Positions 1 to 10,200 of a stretch of 64,000 nt of DNA are shown piece by piece (position 1 is the stretch's first letter; every line of letters starts with the position of its first letter). The position numbers and the translations under genes were made by a program. The notes under the pieces are model-generated. The model did not search any database. It was not told the DNA's origin and saw only the letters and a list, made by a program, of their open reading frames with translations. Origin of the DNA: Aplectana chamaeleonis (taxonomy: Eukaryota; Nematoda; Chromadorea; Rhabditida; Cosmocercidae); the NCBI GenBank assembly GCA_029168955.1, contig JAPDOI010001945.1, positions 1-64,000 of the forward strand, given 5' to 3'.

Positions 1-760
1 GCGAATCTCGGCTCCTTTCGACCTGGCTCGCCTATAGAGGCCTACAGAGTTGAAGTCGCGGCGTTGCTCGCAGCGACAAACAGCGGTAAGGGGTCTGCAG
101 AGTTGCAGAGACCGGCGAGTGGTCGCCGAGTGTCAGCCTTGACGCGGCGACAAAATTGTTTCGAAACATTATCGTCGCGGCGTCGGTTGCCGCTCACTGG
201 CGGTGATGTAGGGCCGTCACGGCGTCAATACACTCTGCGGTGCCCCCTCGTCGCCCATCACGCCGCGTCAGTCGCCATCGTCGCCGATTGTAATCGATAT
301 TACATCATCCAGTGCTGTTCATCGCTGCGATCAACGCCGCTACTTCAACTCTGCGGACCCCTGTAGGTGATACAGTAACAATTACATTTGGCGACTAGGG
401 CGCCCGACGCCGCGTGAAGGGCGATGAGGGGGCACCGCAGTGTTTTGACATCGCGACAACCCTGCGTCGCTGCCCGGGCAGATCGCGGGCGCATGGAAGG
501 CCGAGCGACATCCACCCGCGATCCGACCGCCATCGTCCTAGGATGAATCCCGCTTGGAGACAATGCCATAATGCTGATCGCGATCCGACTCACGAACTCC
601 GCATGGGCCGCAATCCTACCGAAACTTCAATGGCCGCCGTCGATCCGACCGGCGCCTTGACATCCTCTCGCGATCAGCCCGGCAAGCCTTTTGCTTACCG
701 CCATTCACCCGCTATCCTCCCGCGAGCTACCCGGAGAGGCCTTCCAGCAGCGTCGGTTTG
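1..760. repeat. GC-rich inverted repeat block
   Basis: Non-coding, rich in CG and GCGAT-type words. 41-70 (CCTACAGAGTTGAAG...) recurs inverted at about 326-366, and 229-262 recurs inverted at about 400-447, so the block folds on itself. Similar CGCGAT-rich blocks occur at 20270-20470, 26580-27260, 59140-59570 and 62950-63430. Short open frames here have no recognisable product. Confidence 0.5.
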
Positions 761-773
761 ACCGGTGTTACTA

Positions 774-1131
774 TCTGGGGCGGCATGCATGAACGCTGCG
801 AAGAAGGTCAGGGAGCCGCTCCGCGTTCTCCGTGCGAAGCGTCGAGCCAGAGGTGACCCGAAAAACATGCCGTCGGCTTGACGTTGGGACGCAAGCTTAC
901 TACACACAGCAAACCCCACGCCTAACAGCTGTTTTTTGATTTGGTTTTTATCTAGAACGGCTTTATTGCTGTGAAACTTTAGAGCCAAACCGGAAAATTA
1001 TTCAAAAAATAATTAACTATAAAGAAATCAAAAAAGACCGAAATTAAGCACGATTAAAATTTAAAACAAAAACAGTTAGGCGCGGCGCGGCTCCCTGACC
1101 TCCTTCGCAGCGTTCATGCATGCCGCCCCTG
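774..1131. repeat. Inverted repeat, about 52-bp arms
   Basis: Arms 774-826 and 1080-1131 are near-perfect reverse complements (GGCGGCATGCATGAACGCTG and its complement) around a 250-bp AT-rich loop. A foldback-type element with no coding content. Confidence 0.6.
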
Positions 1132-1392
1132 AGTATATATGTATAACGGGGTAGAGCTTCTGCCCGCAGTTGCAGACCATCGGTTTTTGCGGACTGTACC
1201 TTGAAGGCAATCGGGCTAGGACGAAGATTAATCGTGACAGGATTTTGTGGTCCCAGCAGGCTTCTGTTTGCACTACGTGCTGCAACAGCGGTTGCCTGCA
1301 ACTGCGGACTGGAATTTTTAACTGTAATACTTTGGGCCAAAACTTCGTAAATGGTAAATCGTAAACGATTTGCGAAAAAACGCCCGCAATTT

Positions 1393-1840
1393 TTAAAGGC
1401 AGTGTTCACGAAGAAAAAGTTGCACTTTTTGGCTAAAACATAAGCTTTGGATCCCTCTAAGAAGATCAAGAACGGAAGTGCGACGAAAAACGGCCGGTAA
1501 GTGGGTGAAAATCTCGTGGGCCAGGCAATCCATTGGGCCACTCCGCCCACGTCCTATAACAGTTCCCCTGAATTTGTGGTTAAATGAGCGATGGTTTCCC
1601 ATCTAAAGCCCCGTTCTTCCCTTCATTCTCAACGTCTCTCTTTACTCAGGTCAGCTCGCACACATCGGCTGCAAAAAACGGGGGTTACAAGCCTCGGACA
1701 ACTCGTCCACAATGCTTCCCTAGCTGAATATTGAGGGGCCATAACTCCGATTCCAGGGACATCATTGAAATCAGCATGGGACCGTTTTCAAGATAGGCGG
1801 AAAAACAAAAAACGACTTTTATCGTGAACACTGCCTTTAA
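1393..1840. mobile_element. TTAA-flanked MITE A
   Basis: TTAA at 1393-1396 followed by AGGCAGTGTTCACGA, and the reverse complement ending at 1836 followed by TTAA 1837-1840. The right half matches the elements at 44674-45158 and 57378-57866. The left half matches the outer parts of the foldback at 28609-42279, so this is a mosaic of two families. Confidence 0.7.
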
Positions 1841-2790
1841 ATCCTAATTCGTAGTTCATTATAACGCAGAGCCCAGCCGCCAAACATAGCCCTTCGCTCC
1901 CTCCTGTTTCCTCACGATTTCACCATTTTCATCGTTTTTTGTTTTTCTTTAGTACTTTCTCAATGCAAAAAGGTCCGAAGGTTAGATTCATGACATGATA
2001 TTGATAGCATTTTTGAGCGTGTGAGCTGCCTCAAACTAAATCTTCACCGAGGCTTCAGTGAAGATTTGACGAACAGCTAAGTGAGAGCGGCCCTGGAGCT
2101 GCGGTGGTGCAGTACGATAAGGCGATACTCGGGAAAGGAAGTATTCTGGTTCAATCTCGCCCGGAGCCAAGCTTTTTGCTATCAACTTACATGCATAGCA
2201 CCCTGTGTAAACAATGAGGACCATTGAAATTGGTTTGAAAACATTAATACTTTACTTAAAAACAGTCACCGAGATTCATTTCACATGTTCAGACAGAGGA
2301 TTGAGAAATAACGGCTGTACAGGGCTCACCCTTGGAAGACCAGATACAGATTTGATAGATACGCTGATCAACAACGTGAAAAAATGCCCAGACATGACTA
2401 GAAACTGAGATACTCGAGATAGATGACTGAGATTTCTGAACAAATATTTGATCTGATCACAGGAAGGCGAAGCAATTTTCGCCGTCCAGACATGGTTCAT
2501 CATTTCTGCCTAAACATGAGACTACTACGGACCCGCACATATGCAATAGAAAAATTATATCAGCTGTCTGTGAGACATTGGGTGGCAAGACACACACGCA
2601 CACATAGAACGGACTATTGCGAAGCAGACAAAAACTCCCGGCGCCTCACTGTAAACAGAACTGATGATACCTGATTGATAAGGGGTAGGGTATAAAAGGA
2701 TGGCAGAGCGGTGTGTCTTCATAAACACTTCGTTCTTCTCCATCAATCAGTGGCTGAAGCTCTGAACCCACTGGGAAGTGGGAAGACAGC
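1841..2790. other. Unassigned sequence, possible TATA box
   Basis: No recognisable gene. A perfect 10-bp stem lies at 2039-2069 (AAATCTTCAC / GTGAAGATTT). TATAAAAGG at 2691 stands about 25 bp upstream of an initiator-like TTCATAAACAC, which could be a plus-strand promoter, perhaps of a dead element. No downstream open frame supports this. Confidence 0.3.
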
Positions 2791-3430
2791 TTAAAGGCAG
2801 CATACACGCTAGCAAACATGGTCGAGATATCAGCATAAATAGGCCTGCACGGCCCCTACCATGCCGTGAACGGCGTTTGAAGCGCTGAAAACCATCCAGG
2901 ATGACAGTATTTCACCATCCATGTCGCGCACGCCCGTATTTTCACACCCCTTTGAGTAACAGAATGAAAAGTTGAACTTGAGAAAACATGTGGCAACTTA
3001 GAGTTATAGCACTATCAAAGGGGAGTGCACGAGAGAAACAGCTCGATTTACTTGAATATTACCTGCCTAAACACCCCTAAACTCTCATCCACTTTCGAGA
3101 ATGCCGCTCTACTCCGGCTGGCTTTTGAAAATGGAGGATTTCATCAGTGCACAAACATGTAATATCCAGGTAAATCGAGCTGTTTCTCTCGTGCACTACC
3201 ATTTGATAGTGCTATCACTCTCAATTATCCCGTGTTTTCTCAAGTTTAACTTTTCATTCTGTTACTCGAAGGGGTGTGAAAATACGGGCGTGCGAGACAT
3301 GATTGCTCAAATATTGTCATCCTGGAGGATTTTTAGCGCTTGAGACGTCGTTGAAGACATGGTAGGGGCCGTGCGGGCCTATTTATGCTGCTATCCCGAC
3401 CATGTTTGCGAGCGTGTATGCTGCCTTTAA
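2791..3430. mobile_element. TTAA-flanked MITE B (train 1)
   Basis: Inverted-repeat element with ends AGGCAGCATACACGCT and AGCGTGTATGCTGCCT between TTAA 2791-2794 and TTAA 3427-3430. The interior is itself largely palindromic (for example CACGCCCGTATTTTCACACC in both orientations). First of four elements joined head to tail. Confidence 0.8.
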
Positions 3431-4096
3431 GGGCACAGTCCAACCTCAGAGGTAATTTTTGATATTATGGTCCGGTCGCCGCCTATAGCAACTATAGTTG
3501 TACAATTTCGAAAAAAATGTCGAACGAACGAAAATCGAAATTTTTTCGTTCGAAATCGGTTCGAACGAACGAAAAATGAAAAAAATTCGTTCGACGAAAT
3601 TTCGAACGAACGAAAAAAATTTCGAAAAATCTTTCGAAAATTTTTCGAAGATTTCGTTCGCGTACAACTATAATAGCAACCCTGCCAAGCGCGAAATCTC
3701 AATTCGCTCAAATAACCGAGAAAACGCCAGGAAAAAGTCGGCCACGCCCCCTTCAAAGAAAAAATGGGTAACGCCCACTGGCAGGTTTCCGACCTTAATA
3801 AGGAAGAGAGGCGCGAATTATTCCATTCAAAATCTATGTTCTTCCTTTTGCTTTCGGTCTGGCTTTATATTGTGGCCTGCTGCAGAACGATGGCTGCGAA
3901 TAACGAGAAAATACAGGCTCGAGACAACTCGTCCGCGAGCTTCTAGCCGTTCAAAATTGAAATTTTTGAGGAGCCCTAACTCCGTTCCTAGAGAGTTCTG
4001 AGCAATTCTGGAGACACCATTGTGATCAGCGTGAAATTTTCTCCAAGACACGCAGAAAAACGAAAAATCGATTCTGAGGTTGGACTGTGTCTTTAA
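3427..4096. mobile_element. TTAA-flanked MITE C (train 1)
   Basis: Ends GGGCACAGTCCAACCTCAG and CTGAGGTTGGACTGTGT between TTAA 3427-3430 and 4093-4096. Same family as 45773-46254. It contains a 180-bp insertion at 3493-3672 that the second copy lacks. Confidence 0.8.
3493..3672. mobile_element. 180-bp hAT-like element, 8-bp TSD
   Basis: Terminal repeats TATAGTTGTAC / GTACAACTATA enclose TTCGAACGAACG-type filler. It is flanked by ATAGCAAC at 3485-3492 and 3673-3680. The paralogous copy at 46189-46196 has a single GTTGCTAT (reverse complement) and no insert, which is an intragenomic empty site. 8-bp duplications of form nTnnnnAn are typical of hAT transposition. No coding capacity. Confidence 0.88.
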
Positions 4097-4742
4097 AGGC
4101 AGCATACACGCTCGCAAGCATAGTTGAGATAACAGCATAGATAGGTCCGCACGGCCCGTACTATGTCGTCGATATTTCACAATTACAATATTTGACAATG
4201 TTTGAGCAATCTTGCCTTCCACGCCCGTATTTTCACACCCCTTCGAGTAACAGAATGAGAATCGATACTTGTGAAAACGTGTGATAATTGAGAGTGATAG
4301 CATTATCGAGATGTGGGAGTGCACGAGAGAAATAGGCTTTGAAAGTTTACTTGAGTATAACATGTCTGCATACCTATTGACTCTCTCGTCCACTTTCGAG
4401 AATGCCGCTCTACTTTGGCTGACCTCTTGAAATGGAGGATTTTATCAGTGCACAAACATGTTATATTTGAGGTAAATCGAGTTTTTTCTATACTGCACTC
4501 CCTTTTATAAGCGCTATCATTCTAAGTTATCACATTGTTTTCTCAAGTTTCGATTCTCATTCTCGTACTCGAATGGGAGTGAAAATACGGGCGGGAGAGA
4601 CAGGATTGCTCAAACATTGCCAATTATTGTCATTCTGGATAGTTTCCAGAGCTTCAAAGAGCGCTGACGACTTGCTAGGGGCCGTGCGGGCCTATTTATG
4701 CTGATATCCCGACCATGTCTGTGAGCGTGTATGCTGCCTTTA
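4093..4742. mobile_element. TTAA-flanked MITE D (train 1)
   Basis: AGGCAGCATACACGCTCG-type ends between TTAA 4093-4096 and 4739-4742. Close relative of elements B and 45159-45776. Long internal inverted repeats. Confidence 0.8.
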
Positions 4743-5374
4743 AAGGGTGTGTTCACGATGATTTTCGTACCTGAGTTTTTCACATAAAACAACGCGTTGG
4801 TCTCCAAGTGTTACCAAAATTACGAAGAGACGGCGAGAAACGCAATAAAACCTCGTGTTTCAGTGACATTATTCTATAACATGGACTAGTTGTCCGGTTG
4901 GATGAACACGTTCAGCGTGGTTGCCACCGGTGGAAAATTGGGTCAATCGAAAATAGAAGATTATTTTATGCAAATCAGGATTAGTTAGGGCCCTAAGGAA
5001 AGAACTGAGCAATAAAGAGTAGAGAATTGCAAAAGACGGGTCAACAAAAGATTTCATTGCCACAACAAACACTTCATGTGATACTTAAGAGGTGGAGTGT
5101 AACCTCCATTTCCCTGCTATTCGCACTTTTCTGGATCACTATCATAGAAGCGGTGTGGTTTTGAGAATGATTTCTTCAATTTCATAGTAGAAATTTCCGA
5201 AAAGCAACCGCTTCGCACCTACGATTGTGATAATAGAAGTGCGAGTAGCGTGGAAATGAATGTTACTTCTGGTGCGTTTTTCCCAATTCAGTCATTTTAG
5301 TTCTACCCAGCGACCACTTATTCAATAAAGCGAATAATCTCAAGCTTGAAGATCATCCTTAACACTGCCTTTAA
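4739..5374. mobile_element. TTAA-flanked MITE E (train 1)
   Basis: Right end AACACTGCCT followed by TTAA 5371-5374; left end GGGTGTGTTCACGAT after TTAA 4739-4742. The interior (TTTTCACATAAAACAACGCG...) is shared with 25993-26516 and 52359-52840, where it also occurs between TTAA sites. Confidence 0.75.
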
Positions 5375-5412
5375 ACGGTGGCTAAGATACAACAAATACG
5401 GGGTCGACACTT

Positions 5413-6938
5413 ACTAGGGATTAAGATCGCTAGCCGTGTATGGGCTTTTGAGAGACTGTGAATGTTCCTTGCTCAACTCGGATACGCTCTTTCCGATTCT
5501 GTCCTTGGATTTTGCTACGGACTTCAAGTTAACAAGTTATTACTTGTTAAAGCTACTACGTTGTCATTGACAGTTTTTTGTAATTCTCGTGTATCGAACG
5601 AGTCCTTCGTGATTTGAACAGTAGATCAACAGTGACAAGAACATAAATGGTATCAAACCCTACAGAATCCGAGCGCGGCGGTCCCCGTAACAAAAATGGG
5701 CAGGGCTTTGCGGGCGCTCGTGTTGAGAATGCTTGCTGAAATGTGGCATTTTCAAACATTCAAAAAATCTTCTAAAAAACTCGAAACACCTTATAGGGCT
5801 ATTTTTTCTTGTTAAGCAAGACACTGAAAACATTCTCAGCCCAAAATACAAAAAAAATTCGTCCCCGAACGCCAAAATTGCATGGATCCATGAAAAAAAG
5901 TCGAAATTTTTTTTCTCGGATTTAAACCAGGGCAATCTCGTTTGGAAGCCGGTCCGTAAAAACTCCTTCTTCTCGATCCACACCACGATTCAACGAAAAC
6001 TGTTCGAGATAGCCGCGGTGATAACCTTCTTATGGCAACAATATACAAATTTCATGAGTCTTCTATTCAGCGCTGATGGCACATTTCAAAGAAATGAACG
6101 AAACATTTGAGATTCACACACTGCACAGTTGATGCAAGCTGGTTCCTTTCAATCCTTTTCACAGCAGTCGACAGTCTCGAGCTCGAAAAGGTAATCTGCC
6201 GGACTGATAAAAGATCCGGGATTGTGGTCAACGTATCCAGCTTTGTGCCGCGAGTACTTCAGAAAGTTGACGAACCGAGGAGCACAAAACATGCGGTAAA
6301 CTTGCTATATAATCTCAAAAAGACATATGCCAATTAAGGGCTCTAGAAATAAAACACTCATAATAGAACAACCTTAAGTATAGTTTGATATAATATAAAA
6401 AAACTTTGAAAAGTACTCAATTTTTGAATGTTCTGATCATTTGTGAAGAACGCTGCAAAAATAAAGCAAATCCATCTTTTCGAAAACTCAGTCATAGAAA
6501 AACAATGTTATATCCATTTTTGCAAAAGAGTGCGAGCATATCTCCCGTGACGGAATCGAACCCCTGACCGTATGTCTATAATCTCCGATCCATACGTGCT
6601 CCTCCAACCGTTTACGGGGTATGGGGCGAAATAGCGGAGAAGACTTCGAGGCAATGACTCATCGCCATTAGCACAGACCTCCACTTTAATGTTGTTTCTT
6701 GCTGGATATGGTGTGTTCAACATAAATATACCTACTAATACAGCCGAATTGGTGAAATGACCCTTCAATTGATAACGAAATAGCATATTACAAGGTAGTA
6801 ACTTTAACGAGTAATAACTTGTTAACTTGAGATCCGTAGCAAAATCCAATGACAGAATCGGAAAGAGCGTGTCCGAATTGACCACGAAACACTGACAGAT
6901 TTTCAAAAGCCGATACATGGGTAGCGAGGTTCTCTAGT
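5413..6938. mobile_element. Foldback element, ACTAGGGA ends
   Basis: Arms of about 150-190 bp: 5413-5570 (ACTAGGGATTAAG..., TCCGATTCTGTC, AACAAGTTATTACTTGTTAA) pair with about 6750-6938 in inverted orientation. A relative of the element at 23089-24155. The loop has no convincing coding sequence; 5730-6060 reads as AT-rich filler. Its right end lies 126 bp downstream of the cyclase stop. Confidence 0.65.
6550..6620 (-). repeat. tRNA-like (SINE-type) segment, weak
   Basis: The reverse complement carries a perfect Pol III B box GGTTCGATTCC (6552-6562). An A-box-like GAGCACGTATGG lies about 45 bp upstream. There is no cloverleaf fit. Possibly a decayed tRNA-derived SINE. Confidence 0.35.
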
Positions 6939-7064
6939 TAGAAAATTTTTATAATCGGCTTGAGTCGCCAAGATTTTTTGTCTGTTTCGCAATAGCCCAT
7001 AGAACGCAGTAAAAATAGGAGTGAAAAGAAATACACAGAAGAGAGTCGAATCATTTTGATTGGG

Positions 7065-7253
7065 CTAGAAGGCTGGCGTTGACCCGTCACCATGGCCGTC
7101 GAGATGGTTTGTAATCGCCGGCGGTATGCTGTCGACTTTTCGTCCTACCAATAGGTAAGTGTCCATTCCGCCATCGATTCCTTTCACTTCGATATGATCT
7201 CGATACTCGAACTCATACCGATCCAGTAGAATGTCCCGGGTGTGAGCAGACAC
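7065..7253 (-). CDS. acy-1: Adenylyl cyclase last exon
   Basis: 62 codons and a TAG stop at 7065-7067. The exon begins [10 protein letters not shown] after GTTCCAG and contains [17 protein letters not shown], with the C2 Lys contacting the phosphates. A short tail ends DGSTPAF. No AATAAA is seen on the minus strand in the 120 bp before the repeat that starts at 6938, so the 3' UTR may run into that repeat. Confidence 0.93.
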   Translation of the reverse strand: MSAHTRDILLDRYEFEYRDHIEVKGIDGGMDTYLLVGRKVDSIPPAITNHLDGHGDGSTPAF

Positions 7254-10200
7254 CTGGAACTTTGGAGATTTCGCAGAATCGGAGAAGATTTTTGAAGATG
7301 CAGAAGTATACTATTCTCACGCGGGAAATGGTTTTGACGACCCAACCGTTTGCAACGACAGATTCTTCTCAAATGTACTTCTACGAGTGTTTCTGAATCT
7401 ACAATGGGAGCTGCTCCGGAGATCTTCATGCCGGGTTACGGATGAGTTCTCTTGGTGGGGTCAGGACATTTATATCTGCTAATGCACGGGTTGTAGTCTG
7501 AACGCACGAAAGGAAGATTGACCCGTCTTTTGCAGTTCCAAATGTCAGGCTATTCCATACAAGCGAAATGCTCGCGAGTGGAATTCAAACCGGAAAAGAC
7601 AGGACAACTCCTTCATTTTTGTGCATTGAGACCAGGCTGCGGCGCGAGGTGTGATACAACCCAACATTGGTCTGACCCCCCCACCCAAGTCAAGCGATTT
7701 GCTCAGCCCCCCCCCCCTAGGAAAAAGTGATGGCGACGACCGGGGGTTGGGAGGTCCTCACTCCGTAATTTTTTTTATAGTGGACGAACTTTTGGATCAA
7801 GACTACATCGATGCATCTATTGTATCAATTATTCCTGATAATGCAATAAATGAATGTTTTCCCAAAAGCAGACAAAAACAACTCTCCTGCGACAATGACA
7901 CCAAATGTTTGTTCAAAGGCTGAACATTCATTAGTGCCCTGAGGGCACATAGATGCGGTTTCAGGCATTAAAACCACATTGAGTAATTGGATATTCGGAT
8001 GTGAAAACTCACTCAAAATTTCATGGACGCAGCTTTAAGCCGAACAGCGTTACATAGGATGGGGTCCATGAAAAAATCGATAGCGGTGAAATATTTACAA
8101 GTATTAAACGAAATTTGAATTAGGGAGTTTCGCGTTGCTACAACGTGCGGAAATCCTAGTCACGGACTCAAGTAATTGATTTCATTTTTTTAACCGGTTA
8201 AAAACGGTCTTTGAAGACCCATTTTTAGGTGTGATACAATCGATTGTATCACACCTAAAAATGGGTCTTCAAATACCGTTTTTAGCCGGTTAAAAGAATG
8301 AAATCAATTACTTGAGTCCGTGACTAGGATTTCCGCATGTTGTAGCAACGCGAAACTCCCCAATTCAAATTTCGTTTAATATTTCACAGCAATCGATTTT
8401 TTCATGGACCCCACCCTATGTAACGCTTTTCGGATTGAAGCTGCATCCATGAAATTTTGGGTGCGTTTTCACATGCGGACATTCGTTCTTAAAATGTGGG
8501 TTCTACGCCCGCAACAGCACCTATGTGCCCTCAGGGCATAAAAATCCTATGCTTCAGGCGATATCGCATCATGGACGAGTCAATGTGGTGGAGTAAAATG
8601 CAAGAGATATAACAGTGAACAATGCTCTTCTCAAATAGTCAACTATCCATTATTTCTCGTAACCGCGAGGTTTTTTTTACCTTTAGCGGGATCGAACCTG
8701 TGAATTCTAAATCGCCTAAAAATGCATCTTCGGTTACGAAATTCCAGAACATTTGTGTCATTTTGTTGACAGGATAGCCCGCGTGACCTCGATGACAGCG
8801 AATACTCAACACCACTGCTGCTGACATATCCGGGAGCGCTTTGGCGACACACTTTACCTGGCCAAGACTGCTCCTCCATGTCATAACCATTCACGATGGT
8901 CATGCTACTGTCATCTATTGCCTTGCATACTTTATCACCAGTGAATTGTAAGCTCTTCTTGTGTTCCTGCCTTATTTTTACAACTCCATTTCATATCTTG
9001 CCTCATTTGTTTTTCGCAACTGTTTCTCACTATTCAGTTTCTTTTTTTATCTTCTGTCTCACTTTGCTCTCTCAGTATGATCTCCAGTTTTATTTTGACC
9101 TCTTATTGTGATCTCATTTTGCGTCTCTGTTTACCGACATTTTTTATACTAACGGTATGGCCCTCAACCCCCTCCCCGCCCTGATAGAAGTCCACCTTGG
9201 ATTCTTTGTTGACCGAAGGCCCGACCCCCCATCCAACCGGATATCGACGGGTCCGACCCCTCCCCTCTGTGATACATCACACCTCACGCCGAACGCTGAT
9301 TGAGACCACAACCCGAGTGCGCAAAATCATGCTCCGCCATTGGCCTTGTTAAAGGGCCCTCTAGCACTGTAATGGACGTGTTCTCGGATCAACGATGCAT
9401 ACCAAGGTCGGCCGAGCACGCGTCGATTACCGAACCAAAAGGCCAGTAGAGGACCAGTGGCGGTCCATGAGTTCGTGAACGTAAGCCAGCAATATCGAAA
9501 AACGGACCCCAGATTTCGGCGGATTAGTCAGGACACCGAATAATCCCTAGAAAAAAAAACTCATGTCAATTCGGTAGCATCAATTCTGAACGCCCGAAAA
9601 ACCACTTGATGGGTGCCTTTTCACCCAACTGGGAATCCTTTCTGTAACCTGGTTCGATGGTCTCGTCTCCGTTGCAACTACAAACTTAAATTTCAACTCA
9701 ATCCAATTCGCTTTATTACACGGCAAACTCGTGTCCATAAAACAATAGAAAAAAAACAGAGAGAAACAACAATAAAAAATCAACCACTCACTAGCTAAGA
9801 ACCATTCCTGAACCTCAGATAAACCTAGATTTGAACACATCCTTGGAGATACACCCAACTGGAATGTGTTTTCTACGAATAGCAGATCAACCAGGAGGGC
9901 CTCCCATTTACGAAATGCTCTCGTTGCAAAACTGTACGTCATTAGGACATGATTTCATTCTACACTACCAATTGTATAGTCCAATCGCAGAATCTAGTCT
10001 AGCGATAGGACGGGACGCGTTCATTCGCCGTGACCCCAGACAGAGCTCGCGAAACTGTCGGCCAGCGGGGTTTCAATCACGAATCATGATCGACTGTCAC
10101 AGATCCGTCCAGTTAGTGGACTAAAAGTTTCAAGGCAACCTTACCTGAATTCTGTTCAACACTCCCGTGCTGTACATCCTGGATGCAATGTTCACTGTGT

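Noticed and set aside
3498..4001. Asn/Lys/Phe-rich frame
   Set aside because: It spans the 180-bp hAT-like element and MITE C, so it is chance coding over TTCGAA filler.
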